Position numbers and translations under genes: made by a program | In this document: positions 1-9,632 of the stretch, in pieces | How positions within the stretch are numbered: position 1 is the stretch's first letter | How the letters are laid out: each line of letters opens with the position of its first letter | Notes under the pieces: model-generated | Told to the model about the DNA's origin: nothing | Seen by the model: the letters and a program-made list of their open reading frames with translations, nothing else | Database searches by the model: none | Source of the DNA: Actinomadura barringtoniae | Lineage (GTDB): Bacteria > Actinomycetota > Actinomycetes > Streptosporangiales > Streptosporangiaceae | DNA length: 64,000 nucleotides | Assembly (NCBI RefSeq): GCF_017573505.1 | Contig: NZ_JAGEOJ010000005.1 | Span: 434,001 to 498,000 of the forward strand | Direction: 5' to 3'

Positions 1-1002
1 GCCGAGTCGCGCATGGCCGAGGGCGATCCTCATCGCGAGCAGGGCCCTGAGTTGAGGGTCCACCGGCCGTTCAGTGTCGAGCGCACCCTGAGCTATCGCC
101 ACGGCCTTTACCGGCTCGTCCTTGGCACGGGCGACCATCGCCATGGTGTCCAGGACTTGGAACCTGAGACCTGCGTCACCTGCACAGTGCGCAGCGTAGA
201 GCCCGTCCTTCAGCCGTTCCTGAGCTCTGTTCAAGTCGCCGTGCTCGTAGGCGAACCAGGCGGCAGCGGCGGTGATCTCGCCGACCACCGCGTAGACGAA
301 AGGTTCATCAGAGGGTTTCAGCGACACCTGCCCGAGCTGTCTGTTGATGCTGGAAAGGCGCGCTTCGGCGAGGTCAACGAGCGCGGCGCCACCGTGGCGC
401 GCGTCCAGGTCGAAGAGATCCGCGACGACATCCGAGGGACGTTCCAGACCATTGATCACGTTCACGTCGCTGTCGGCTGCCCGCCGAGTCCCAGTTCCGC
501 CGAAGAGAGGGATCGCCAGACCGGCGAGCATCAATGTGGTTCCGAACTCGCGGCGCCTCACAGCGGGTTCCGACTGATCTTGCGGGGGGCGAACGTCTGG
601 GTTGGCCGTCCCTGCGAGATGACCGAGTCCCTTGGGCGAGAGCCCGGCCAACAGGCGAGGTGCTCCGAGCCCATCGAGCAACTTGAGCGCGGTCTCGATC
701 GTGCAGCCGGCGGACTTGCCCGCCATGAGCCGCGAGACCGTGGCCTGTGAAAGTCCCGTCTGCTGCGCGATCGTGCTCTGCGTGGCCTGCGCGTGCCGGT
801 GAACTCCGCGAAGCACCGTCGCCCAGTCCCAGATCGACAGTGCGTGGGCGACGGTCTCGGAGAACCAGAATCCGAGCGGCAGGTGGATGAGGCGAGGCGG
901 GGAATCCCTCTGGGCGGTGACACATGGACCACAGACATCACCTGTCGTGTAGCGGCTCAATGGCTGATCGCACCTTGAGCAGAGCCTTCGCGTCTCGCTC
1001 AT
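1..1002 (-). CDS. XRE-family regulator with N-terminal zinc ribbon, C-terminus cut by window edge
   Basis: The reading frame is open from an ATG at 1002 to the left edge, at least 334 codons. The N-terminus (MSETRRLCSRCDQPL) carries a CxxC...CxxC zinc-ribbon-like motif. A helix-turn-helix follows at about residues 60-105, with STIAQQTGLSQATVSRLMAG as recognition region. After about residue 190 come alanine-rich helical segments of the TPR-like kind usual in Streptomyces XRE regulators (AWFAYEHGDLNRAQERLKDG). It diverges from the ATPase gene at 1153 across 150 bp, so it probably regulates that gene set. Family placement is firm; target and ligand are unknown. The C-terminal end is missing here. 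Confidence 0.85.
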   Translation of the reverse strand, partial: MSETRRLCSRCDQPLSRYTTGDVCGPCVTAQRDSPPRLIHLPLGFWFSETVAHALSIWDWATVLRGVHRHAQATQSTIAQQTGLSQATVSRLMAGKSAGCTIETALKLLDGLGAPRLLAGLSPKGLGHLAGTANPDVRPPQDQSEPAVRRREFGTTLMLAGLAIPLFGGTGTRRAADSDVNVINGLERPSDVVADLFDLDARHGGAALVDLAEARLSSINRQLGQVSLKPSDEPFVYAVVGEITAAAAWFAYEHGDLNRAQERLKDGLYAAHCAGDAGLRFQVLDTMAMVARAKDEPVKAVAIAQGALDTERPVDPQLRALLAMRIALGHARLG

Positions 1003-1152
1003 GATCTAGCCCCTCAGACCGGCCACTACACCGATTATTCATCGACGCATGACACGCAGCCGTTTCTCATGCGGTGCTGTTCTGGTCACCGGTCGACTAC
1101 TCAGCGGATCCTTCTTCACGAGCACGCTTCGTCAGCGCAAGGAAGGACCGTA

Positions 1153-1677
1153 ATGACGCTCGCCGCGATCTCCGGCCGAGACGATCTCACCTATCGACTC
1201 ATCGTCCCGGCCGATGTGATGACGATCCCTGTACCGCGCAAGCTGGCCGAGATCGCGCTCGAGAACTGGCAACTCACCCATCTCAAAATGGCCGTCGCCA
1301 CGGTCGTCTCCGAGCTGGTCACCAACGCCTGCAACGAAGTTCCCGGCACCGTGATCCAGACCGCTCTCGGACTCGAGGGCGGTTGGCTGCGGCTGGAGGT
1401 CCGCGACTGCTCGCCAGTCATTCCGAAGGTTCCAACAGAGCTGAGGCTGGATGCCATTGGCGGCCGGGGGCTGTGGGTGGCCTCTCACCTGGCCGACAAG
1501 TTCGGCATCGACCCACACGCCGATGGCGGCAAGACCATCTGGGCGATGTGGCTGCAAGACCCTCCGGGCGGGCGGTGTTTCCCGAGTGCGTCACAACACC
1601 CCGTGAGCCACCCGTCCGGCGGCAAACAGGTGCGGCGACCGGTCGCGCCCAGAGCTTCCGAGGAGGAAGCCGAATGA
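1153..1677 (+). CDS. Anti-sigma-factor-like ATP-binding protein (HATPase_c_2)
   Basis: This 174-aa single-domain GHKL ATPase resembles the RsbW/SpoIIAB-type proteins that are abundant in actinomycetes. The N box is visible in VVSELVTNACNEV and the G box in IGGRGLWVASHLADKFG. There is no kinase dimerisation domain and no membrane segment, so it is a cytoplasmic regulator rather than a sensor kinase. The ATG at 1153 is preferred over the upstream in-frame ATG at 1069 because AAGGAAGGA lies just before it and the extra residues do not resemble the family. Its stop overlaps the next ATG (ATGA), which implies translational coupling. The partner (sigma or anti-anti-sigma factor) is not encoded nearby. 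Confidence 0.8.
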   Translation: MTLAAISGRDDLTYRLIVPADVMTIPVPRKLAEIALENWQLTHLKMAVATVVSELVTNACNEVPGTVIQTALGLEGGWLRLEVRDCSPVIPKVPTELRLDAIGGRGLWVASHLADKFGIDPHADGGKTIWAMWLQDPPGGRCFPSASQHPVSHPSGGKQVRRPVAPRASEEEAE

Positions 1678-2138
1678 CCATCACAGCCGCTAGGGCGGTG
1701 GCGCCGATCGCCGCCAACGATCTAAGGAATCTGGTCTCTTCGGAGTTGTTCGCGCGGCTCGTGCGACGCACTGCCAAGGAGCATGACCTTTCGGAGGAGA
1801 TGGCGCAGCGCTCGGTGGCCCAGGCCGTCATGATGCTCGGAGCCATTGGGGACAACCCCGGCGTGACGTTCTACCCCTCCGTCGCCGTAGATCACGGCTG
1901 GCACACGTTCATCCTCGACACGCAGCACTACCACAAGTTCTGCGAACGAGTCGCAGGCACGTACATCCACCACAACCCGATCGAGGGCGCCACCGATGGC
2001 GGCGCGCTCATGAGGCGGACAGCCAATTTCCTGCGGGAACACGGCTACCCGGTGGACGACGACCTGTGGGCGGCGGTTGAGTCGGTCCACTGCTCGGGCG
2101 GCGAGAGCTGCGACAACACCATCAGGTGCAGCAGCTAG
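1674..2138 (+). CDS. GRDP-like (glycine-rich-domain-protein-like) protein
   Basis: This 154-aa protein overlaps the preceding ATPase gene by an ATGA and has AGGAGG a few bases upstream, so the two are probably co-translated. The central segment VDHGWHTFILDTQHYHKFCE followed by HHNP matches the pattern of GRDP-like domains (D-x-x-WHTHML...Y..FC...HH). The His/Asp/Cys-rich core suggests metal binding, but this is inference. No signal peptide or membrane segment is seen. The C-terminus is Cys-rich (HCSGGESCDNTIRC). The role is unknown; coupling to an anti-sigma-like ATPase points to signalling. Confidence 0.65.
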   Translation: MTITAARAVAPIAANDLRNLVSSELFARLVRRTAKEHDLSEEMAQRSVAQAVMMLGAIGDNPGVTFYPSVAVDHGWHTFILDTQHYHKFCERVAGTYIHHNPIEGATDGGALMRRTANFLREHGYPVDDDLWAAVESVHCSGGESCDNTIRCSS

Positions 2139-2150
2139 CCTGCGCCGCGC

Positions 2151-2186
2151 GGCCTGGTAGGTCCGGCATCCTGGGCCTACCAGGCC
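2151..2186 (+). terminator. Perfect 11-bp stem-loop between the GRDP-like gene and the kinase-fold gene
   Basis: GGCCTGGTAGG (2151-2161) pairs exactly with CCTACCAGGCC (2176-2186) across a 14-nt loop. There is no T-tract. It sits 12 bp after the stop at 2138 and 17 bp before the GTG at 2204. It could be an intra-operon attenuator or 3' end, or a protein-binding palindrome. Confidence 0.5.
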
Positions 2187-2203
2187 AACCCGAGGGAGCG
2201 TCA

Positions 2204-3007
2204 GTGCCTGCCGAACGCATCCACTGGGAAGACCTGCCCTGCGCGGCAAGGCAGCAGGTCGAACAGCACACCGGCCAGGTGGTGGCCGTGCGAACGGTCT
2301 CGACAGGACGTAATTCCGCTGTGGCAGCGGTTCTCGAAAGCGAGCGTGGCCGGGTCTTCATCAAGGGGGTGGATCACTCACAGCCACGGCGATGGACCCA
2401 AGACATGGAAGAGATGATCAACCCTTACGTCCTGAGCTTCACCCCCCGGCTACTTTGGCGGGTGAACGGTGACTGGGACATCCTCGGATTCGAGTATCTC
2501 GACGGCCGTCATGCCGACTACGCGCCGGGTTCCCCCGACGTCGACAAGGTTGTCCTGACCTTCACCGAGCTTGGCAGGCTCCCGTGTCCAGACCTGCCCC
2601 TCAAGCGTCCCGAACACCGATGGGGCGCTCACGTGGACGACCCTGCCGACCTGGAGTGGTTCCGCGGCGACCGGCTCCAGCACATCGATCCCACGCCTCC
2701 CAACCTGGTGATGGCCGAGGGCAAGGCATCCCTCATCGACTGGGCCTGGCCGACCCGGGGCGCGGCCTGGCTTGATCCCGCCTGCTTGGTCATCCGGCTG
2801 ATCGAAGCCGGGCACACTCCCGAGCAAGCCGAAGACGTCGTAGGAGCCGTCCCCTCCTGGGGCACGGCTCCACCTGAAGGTCTGCGCGCCTTCGCCCTCG
2901 CCAACCTCCGAATGTGGTCCAAGGCCGCCAACGGCCGCCCCTTCGAGATCACGAAGGCCGCTCAAGCGTGGTTCGAGTACCGGACAGTGCAGACGGCCGC
3001 TTCCTGA
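2204..3007 (+). CDS. Aminoglycoside-phosphotransferase-like (kinase-fold) protein
   Basis: This 267-aa protein has protein-kinase/APH-like features. VFIKGV is a candidate ATP-site lysine strand. HIDPTPPNLVM stands where the catalytic loop HxDxxxxN lies. SLIDWAWPTRGAAWLDPA stands where the Mg-binding IDW/F..G..G.P loop of APH enzymes lies. The GTG at 2204 with GAGGGA upstream is preferred to the ATG at 2126, which lies inside the previous gene. It follows the GRDP-like gene and may be its last operon partner. Proteins like this recur near XRE regulators in actinomycetes; the substrate is unknown and antibiotic resistance should not be assumed. Confidence 0.65.
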   Translation: MPAERIHWEDLPCAARQQVEQHTGQVVAVRTVSTGRNSAVAAVLESERGRVFIKGVDHSQPRRWTQDMEEMINPYVLSFTPRLLWRVNGDWDILGFEYLDGRHADYAPGSPDVDKVVLTFTELGRLPCPDLPLKRPEHRWGAHVDDPADLEWFRGDRLQHIDPTPPNLVMAEGKASLIDWAWPTRGAAWLDPACLVIRLIEAGHTPEQAEDVVGAVPSWGTAPPEGLRAFALANLRMWSKAANGRPFEITKAAQAWFEYRTVQTAAS

Positions 3008-3043
3008 ATATCGGCCGGCGACCCGTCCTTGCAGACTCGAGGG

Positions 3044-3517
3044 CTACGCGGAGTGGTAGTCGCGGTGCGGAACAGCGCGCGCCCAAGCGGACTCAAACGC
3101 CGATCGACACTGTTCCACTACATCCGCCTCAGTCCAGAGTTGCTGCTCAGCCCTTCCGTCGTCGCCGTCGAGAACGTTGAAGATGACGACCTCGCCGTCG
3201 AGCACAAAGAAGTCGTTGCCGGGCAGGAGAAGGTCAGAGGTCTGTCGACGAGGCAGCCAGCGGGTGTCCTCTCCGGCGTTCACCAAATGCCCGGCCACGT
3301 CCAAGGCGTGTCGCATGTACTCCGACGAAGGCTCCGAGAGCACTTTGATCCGCCTGATGCTCACACCGTCCGCGACCTGTGCGGCAATCCGGACGGCGAC
3401 CGGCTCGACGCACTCACGTACGGCGGCGACATCACCGCGCCGCCAGGCTGCCAGGGCTGCCTCATCGACTGCATAGTGGTCTCTCAGCTCCAGCTCGTGA
3501 GGGACAGGTGGAGATGG
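3044..3517 (-). pseudogene. 5'-truncated DUF6879 gene remnant
   Basis: The C-terminal two thirds is a good DUF6879 match: RRIKVLSEPSSEYMR, then GEDTRWLPRRQTSDLLLPGN and FESAWARAVPHRDY. Homology continues upstream through LELRDHYAVDEAALAAWRRGD, but no ATG/GTG/TTG start precedes it. The frame runs into a TAG at 3520-3518, inside the start of the HD gene. The first usable start (GTG, 3364) would give only 106 aa and would cut the domain. A complete relative is at 60843-61385. The simplest reading is loss of the N-terminal coding part at the junction with the HD gene. A short functional product cannot be excluded. Confidence 0.65.
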
Positions 3518-4092
3518 CTAGCGAAGCTGAGCGGTTGGTGGGGTTTCTGTACGAGGTCGGGCTGCTCAAGCGGTACAAGCGCACGGGGTGGCTGATCGCG
3601 GGGGTGAAGGAGCCCGAGAGCATCGCGGACCACTCGATGCGGGCGGCGATCATCGCGAGTGTTCTTGCGGTGATGGAGGGCGCTAGTCCGGAGCGGGCCG
3701 CACTGCTCAGTCTCTTTCACGACAGCCAGGAGACTCGTCTTACCGACTTGCCTTATTTGGCCAAGCCGTATGTCTCCAAGGCTTCCAATGAGGAAGTCAC
3801 GGAGCAGCAGGTGCGCGGGCTGCCTGCTGGGGTGGCGGCGATGATCAGCGGGATTGTTGCAGAGTACGAGGGTGAGGGCAGTCCTGAGGCGGTGTGCGCT
3901 CGGGATGCGGACAAGCTGGAGTGCCTTATCCAGGCGATCGAGTATCGCGAGCATGGGAACCAGAACACGCAGGCTTGGATCGATAGCTCGCTGGCCCAGC
4001 TTCAGACGGCATCCGCTAAGCGCCTTGCCGAGGAGGCTCAGAGGGCTGGGTCGCTGGACTGGCTGACCCGTGCGCTCGCCGGTGACGACTGA
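3514..4092 (+). CDS. HD-domain phosphohydrolase (YfbR-like)
   Basis: This 192-aa protein has the metal-binding HD signature: H in ESIADHSMRAA, the HD pair in LLSLFHDSQETRL, and a distal Asp in CARDADKLECLIQA. Spacing and length fit the HD_3/YfbR-like 5'-deoxynucleotidase group, so the likely activity is nucleotide or phosphate-ester hydrolysis; the substrate is inferred. The ATG at 3514 follows GGTGGAG. The gene starts exactly where the truncated DUF6879 gene on the other strand breaks off, which suggests a recombination junction. The stop is followed by repeat copy A and the converging aacS gene. Confidence 0.75.
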   Translation: MASEAERLVGFLYEVGLLKRYKRTGWLIAGVKEPESIADHSMRAAIIASVLAVMEGASPERAALLSLFHDSQETRLTDLPYLAKPYVSKASNEEVTEQQVRGLPAGVAAMISGIVAEYEGEGSPEAVCARDADKLECLIQAIEYREHGNQNTQAWIDSSLAQLQTASAKRLAEEAQRAGSLDWLTRALAGDD

Positions 4093-4106
4093 GACGGAAG
4101 GCTCGC

Positions 4107-4202
4107 ACCACTTCAAGGCGTGGGGGTCTGGGGGCTTGCCCCCAGCTCGGGGCTTGGGGCGGGAGCCCCGATAAGGCTGTCCGAGCGGAGCGAGGGCCTT
4201 TA
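4107..4202. repeat. Dispersed stem-loop repeat, copy A
   Basis: About 96 bp shared with copies B (58463-58564, inverted) and C (61751-61847). It contains CTGGGGGCTTGCCCCCAG (7-bp stem, CTTG loop), then GGGGC...GCCCC, then CCGAGCGGAGCGAGGGCC. It fills the gap between the HD gene and the converging aacS gene and probably acts as a bidirectional terminator. Confidence 0.8.
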
Positions 4203-6158
4203 GGGCTTGTGGGTGAAGTGCTCCAGGACTTCGGGGTTGGCCATGGAGTCTCGGTTGGCGGCCTGGTCTATGGGGGTTCCCAAGAGGATCTTGCGGACGG
4301 GGACTTCTAGTTTCTTGCCCGAGAGGGTTCTTGGGATGCCGGGGACCTGGTGGATCTCGTCCGGGACGTGGCGGGGGGAGAGGGACTTGCGGATCTCGGA
4401 TTTGAGGTTGGTGGTGAGGGACTCGGTCAGGGTTTCGCCCTCTGTCAGGTGGACGTAGAGGATCAGGCGGCCCTCTTGGCCCAGGCGGCCGGTGTCGATG
4501 ACGAGGCTGTCGGCGATCTCGGGGAAGGCCTCGACGACTCGGTAGAAGTCGGAGGTGCCCATGCGGATGCCGCCGCGGTTGAGGGTGGAGTCGGAACGGC
4601 CGTAGATGACGCAGCCGCCGTCGGGGCGGACCTTGATCCAGTCTCCGTGGCGCCAGACGCCCGGGAACATGTCGAAGTAGGACTCGCGGTAGCGGTCGCC
4701 GTCGGGGTCGTTCCAGAAGAAGACCGGCATCGAGGGCATGGGCTCGGTGATGACGAGCTCGCCCACCTCATCGATGGTGGGTTTTCCTTCGTCGTCGTAG
4801 GACTCGATCCTGGCGCCCAGGCATCGGCATTGGATGACGCCTGCGTGCAGGGGTAGGAGGGGCGAGGGGCCTACGAAGGCGGTGCAGAGGTCTGTGCCGC
4901 CGGACATGCTGCCGAGGAGAAGGTCCTTGCCGACGTGGGAGTAGACCCATGTGAAGCCCTCGGGGGGCAGGGGGGAGCCGGTGGAGCCTATGCCTCGGAG
5001 GGAGGTCAGGTCGTGGGAGCGGCCGGGGGTCTCACCTGCTTTGAGGCTGGCCATGATGTACGGGGCGCCCACGCCGAAGTAGGTCACGCCGGTGTCGGCG
5101 GCCAGCTTCCAGAGGTCGATGGGGGCGCCGTCGTACATGACGATGGTGGAGCCCACCAGAAGGCCGCCGATGAGGTAGTTCCACATCATCCAGCCGGTCG
5201 TGGTGTACCAGAAGAAGACGTCGCCGTGGCCGAGGTCCTGGTGGAACGAGAGGGCCTTGAGGTGTTCGAGGACCACGCCTCCGTGGCCGTGGACGATCGG
5301 CTTGGGCAGGCCGGTGGTTCCTGAGGAGTAGACCACCCAGAGGGGGTGGTCGAAGGGAACGGGCTCGAAGGCCAGCGGAACGCCCTCGCGAGGCAGCTCG
5401 CTGTAGGGGATGCCTACGCGGAGGTCTGTGGGTGAGGCGGCGGGGTCTAGGTAGGGGACGAGAACGGTGGCACGCAGGGTGGGGAGGCTGGCCTCGATCT
5501 CTTTGACGGTGTCCTGGCGGTCGAAACGCTTGCCGTTGTAGGCGTAGCCGTCGACGGCGATGAGGACCTTGGGCTCGATCTGCGCGAAGCGGTCGATGAC
5601 CGAGGACGAGCCGAAGTCCGGGGAGCAGGACGACCAGATGGCGCCCAGGGACGCCGTGGCCAGGAAGCAGATAAGGGCTTCGGGGATGTTGGGCATGTAG
5701 GCGGCCACTCGGTCGCCCTTGCCCACGCCTAGGGCGACGAGGCCGGCGCGTACCTCGGCTACGTGGAGGGCCAGCTCGCGGTGGGTGATGATGCGGTGGC
5801 CACCGGCTTCGGAACGGAAGATCAGGGCGGTCTCTTCGGGGGCCTCGGAGGCGCGGCGCAGGGCGTTGGCCGCGTAGTTGATCGTCGCGCCGGGGAACCA
5901 TTCGAGGCCGTCCACAGGGGTGGGGCCGCCGGTCCCTACAGGGCCGTCGCCTCGTTCGCCGACCACCTTGAAGTAGGCCCAGATCGAGTCCCAGAAGGCC
6001 TCGACCTCGGTGACCGACCACTTCCACAGCTCGTCATAGGACTCGACCAGGACGCCGCGGTCCCACAGCCAATGCATGTAGTGCGTCACGCGCGCGTTGG
6101 CGACGACCTCTGCGGAAGGCTCCCAGAGGGCCACGCCTTCGGCGGTCAGCTCGTCCAT
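4200..6158 (-). CDS. aacS: Acetoacetate-CoA ligase (acetoacetyl-CoA synthetase)
   Basis: This 652-aa ANL-superfamily enzyme would activate acetoacetate with ATP and CoA to acetoacetyl-CoA, feeding ketone bodies into acyl-CoA metabolism. Seen: the AMP-binding P-loop VYSSGTTGLPKPIVHG near residue 270, an aromatic-rich YTTTGWMMWNYLIGG core, the hinge region GRSDSTLNRGGIRMGTSDFY, and a C-terminal lysine region RTLSGKKLEVPVRKIL. RGGIRMGT with that C-terminus, and the length, match AacS rather than acetyl-CoA synthetase. The ATG has GAGGAGG about 10 nt upstream. The gene stands alone. Confidence 0.9.
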   Translation of the reverse strand: MDELTAEGVALWEPSAEVVANARVTHYMHWLWDRGVLVESYDELWKWSVTEVEAFWDSIWAYFKVVGERGDGPVGTGGPTPVDGLEWFPGATINYAANALRRASEAPEETALIFRSEAGGHRIITHRELALHVAEVRAGLVALGVGKGDRVAAYMPNIPEALICFLATASLGAIWSSCSPDFGSSSVIDRFAQIEPKVLIAVDGYAYNGKRFDRQDTVKEIEASLPTLRATVLVPYLDPAASPTDLRVGIPYSELPREGVPLAFEPVPFDHPLWVVYSSGTTGLPKPIVHGHGGVVLEHLKALSFHQDLGHGDVFFWYTTTGWMMWNYLIGGLLVGSTIVMYDGAPIDLWKLAADTGVTYFGVGAPYIMASLKAGETPGRSHDLTSLRGIGSTGSPLPPEGFTWVYSHVGKDLLLGSMSGGTDLCTAFVGPSPLLPLHAGVIQCRCLGARIESYDDEGKPTIDEVGELVITEPMPSMPVFFWNDPDGDRYRESYFDMFPGVWRHGDWIKVRPDGGCVIYGRSDSTLNRGGIRMGTSDFYRVVEAFPEIADSLVIDTGRLGQEGRLILYVHLTEGETLTESLTTNLKSEIRKSLSPRHVPDEIHQVPGIPRTLSGKKLEVPVRKILLGTPIDQAANRDSMANPEVLEHFTHKP

Positions 6159-6271
6159 GACACCGGCCTCCTCGTCCAGACCCGCGCCACGCTGCGCGGA
6201 TTTCCAGCATCGTGCGCCATACGGGTGCCGCGCAAATCAGGCGCGGGTCGGCTGTGGGTCAGTTGGGCGGC

Positions 6272-6982
6272 TCAGCTGTGGGTCAGTTGCGCGACGGCGT
6301 TCAGGACGGCCTTGGTGTTGGCCAGCCCGGGAAGCACGACCTCTGCCCCTGCGGAACGGAGCTCCGCCTCGGTGGCGCTGCCGGTGGCCACGGCGACGAT
6401 CGGCGAACCGGCGATGTGGGCGGCCTGGATGTCGCGGGGGTGGTCGGCGATGTAGACGGTCGTGGACTCGGAGTAGCGGTTGCGGTGCTTCTCCCCCGCG
6501 CGCGTACGAGCCACCTCCAGCAGGGCGGCCTTGCTGTAGACGCCGTTCTCGTAGCCGCCCACGTCGAGTTCGAGGCGGTCGGCCAGGCCCAGCTCGGTGA
6601 CCTTGAGGGTGGCGCTCGCCTGGATGGAGCCGGTCAGGACCGACTGGACGGTCCCGTGCGTGCGCGCGAGGGCGTCCAGCGCCTCGCGGGCGCCGGGCAG
6701 GACGCGGCCGTGCACCTTCAGGTCGTGGCGCCGGGCGGCGAACGCCTCGGCCAGGGCGTCCATGAAGGCGGGCAGGTGGTCGTCGGTGGTGACGATGTCG
6801 TTGAACGCCAGGGTCTCGAAGATGATCTCGGACTCGGTGCGGCCGGCGGTCGGGGCCAGCCGGACCAGCTGGCGGCCGGTCGTCCGCTGGAACGCCTCGG
6901 CGTAGGCCTCGCGGGTGACCCGCCCGACGTCCACCAGCGTGTGATCGATGTTCCACAACACCAGGCGGTTAAGCGCAGCCAT
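6272..6982 (-). CDS. HAD-superfamily phosphatase-like protein with Asn at the nucleophile position
   Basis: This 236-aa protein has a HAD fold with a helical cap. Motif I reads LVLWNIDHTLVDV, so the usual first (nucleophilic) Asp of DxDxT is Asn; the DNA codon is AAC. Motif II Thr/Ser lies in SVLTGS, the Lys in YSKAALL, and motif IV in YIADHPRDIQAA. Either the protein uses altered chemistry or it is a non-catalytic binding protein. The second ATG (6982) is preferred over 6997 because GGGAACGGG precedes it. The neighbours give no pathway. Upstream lies the 23-bp tandem array. Confidence 0.7.
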   Translation of the reverse strand: MAALNRLVLWNIDHTLVDVGRVTREAYAEAFQRTTGRQLVRLAPTAGRTESEIIFETLAFNDIVTTDDHLPAFMDALAEAFAARRHDLKVHGRVLPGAREALDALARTHGTVQSVLTGSIQASATLKVTELGLADRLELDVGGYENGVYSKAALLEVARTRAGEKHRNRYSESTTVYIADHPRDIQAAHIAGSPIVAVATGSATEAELRSAGAEVVLPGLANTKAVLNAVAQLTHS

Positions 6983-7100
6983 CCCGTTCCCATGCACGTC
7001 CAGAGGCGCCTGCGGGCGCCGCCCGCGGGGGGCGGGTCAGAACATCGTCGGGCCTGGCGCCTACTTACCGCAAGCGGGGGAACCCTTCAGTGGCGGCCCG

Positions 7101-7192
7101 GCGGCCCCTCAGGTGGAGGCCCGGCGGCCCCTCAGGTGGAGGCCCGGCGGCCCCTCAGGTGGAGGCCCGGCGGCCCCTCAGGTGGAGGCTCG
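7101..7192. repeat. Tandem repeat, 4 x 23 bp
   Basis: Four near-identical 23-bp units (7101-7123, 7124-7146, 7147-7169, 7170-7192), each with core CCCCTCAGGTGGAGGCCCG, plus a partial unit at 7089-7100. Only the last unit differs by one base (GGCTCG). The stop codon of the 7178-7735 gene lies in that last unit, so the array seems to have grown from the gene's 3' end into the intergenic space. Confidence 0.95.
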
Positions 7193-7735
7193 GGAGCGGG
7201 CGGTGCGGAAGATGCCCTTGGTGGCCTGGCGTTCGCCCAGGACGTCGTAGCTGACCTGACCGCCGTTGGCGGGCGCGAACGCCGCCAGGAAGGTGTTCAG
7301 GGTGAGCACGTCGCCGGGGTGCCTGGTGGCCTCGGCCTGGCCCTTGACCTTGACCGTACGGCTCTCTCCCGGCCCCATGAGGTCGAACTGGCAGTGCAGC
7401 CCGCGCCAGGGGCGGCAGGACGGCTCGCTGACCGACAGGATGCGGAACTGCTCCCCGGCCCGGCCGCCGATGACCTTTTCGGTGTGCACGACCAGCTGCC
7501 GTACGGGCGCCGGTCCGGTGTTGGTGACCCGGAACTCGTAGGTGTACTGGCCGCCGGGAACGAGCGAGGGCGACCCGACCGGCGTGACGGCGGGGTCGGT
7601 CTCCAGCTCCAGCCAGTCGCGCACCGAGGCGGCGTCCACGGCGCGCTTGGACCCGTCGGGACGGAGCGCGACCGCGGCCGCCGTTGCCACGGCGACCGCG
7701 GCCACGATGACCACGACGACAAGCCTGCGGCGCAC
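7178..7735 (-). CDS. Membrane-anchored or secreted protein with a DUF11/CARDB-like domain
   Basis: This 185-aa protein begins with a basic N-terminus and a single hydrophobic helix (LVVVVIVAAVAVATAAAVAL), a signal anchor or uncleaved signal. The exported part contains YTYEFRVTNTGPAPVRQLVV, typical of the beta-sandwich seen in DUF11/CARDB-like domains. A Cys pair (SCRPWRGLHC) could form a disulfide outside the cell. The second GTG (7735) has GGGGGAG at good spacing; the first GTG (7741) overlaps that Shine-Dalgarno. The stop lies inside the 23-bp tandem array. Function is unknown. Confidence 0.65.
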   Translation of the reverse strand: MRRRLVVVVIVAAVAVATAAAVALRPDGSKRAVDAASVRDWLELETDPAVTPVGSPSLVPGGQYTYEFRVTNTGPAPVRQLVVHTEKVIGGRAGEQFRILSVSEPSCRPWRGLHCQFDLMGPGESRTVKVKGQAEATRHPGDVLTLNTFLAAFAPANGGQVSYDVLGERQATKGIFRTARSRAST

Positions 7736-7829
7736 GACCACTCCCCCGATTGGCGCGTTTTACCTGGTCAGGGAGGATACGTGACATCGGGTGCACTTTC
7801 CAAAACGGAACGTTACGCCCCGGTAGGCC

Positions 7830-9458
<1,629 letters not shown>

Positions 9459-9632
9459 GGTCACTCCCGAAAAGTCCGACTTCGTTGTCGTAGTGCGCGC
9501 ATCGTCGCGGTGCCCGAACCGAGATCTACCCGCCGAACGCGCGCGCCTAATCAGGAGGCTATGAGATCTTGCCCGAATCGCCCGATTTACACGTATCGAG
9601 CGTGATGTCAGAGCAGGTGGGCCGGCTCCTGT

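Noticed and set aside
2204..3007. Calling the kinase-fold gene an aminoglycoside-resistance gene
   Set aside because: Only the fold motifs match. Such proteins are common next to XRE regulators and most have no known drug substrate.
3029..3595. 188-aa plus-strand open frame over the DUF6879 remnant
   Set aside because: Shadow frame without homology; the minus strand shows clear DUF6879 motifs.
7101..7192. Possible CRISPR array (also 36425-36490)
   Set aside because: Units are directly adjacent with no unique spacers and no cas genes are near; these are minisatellites.
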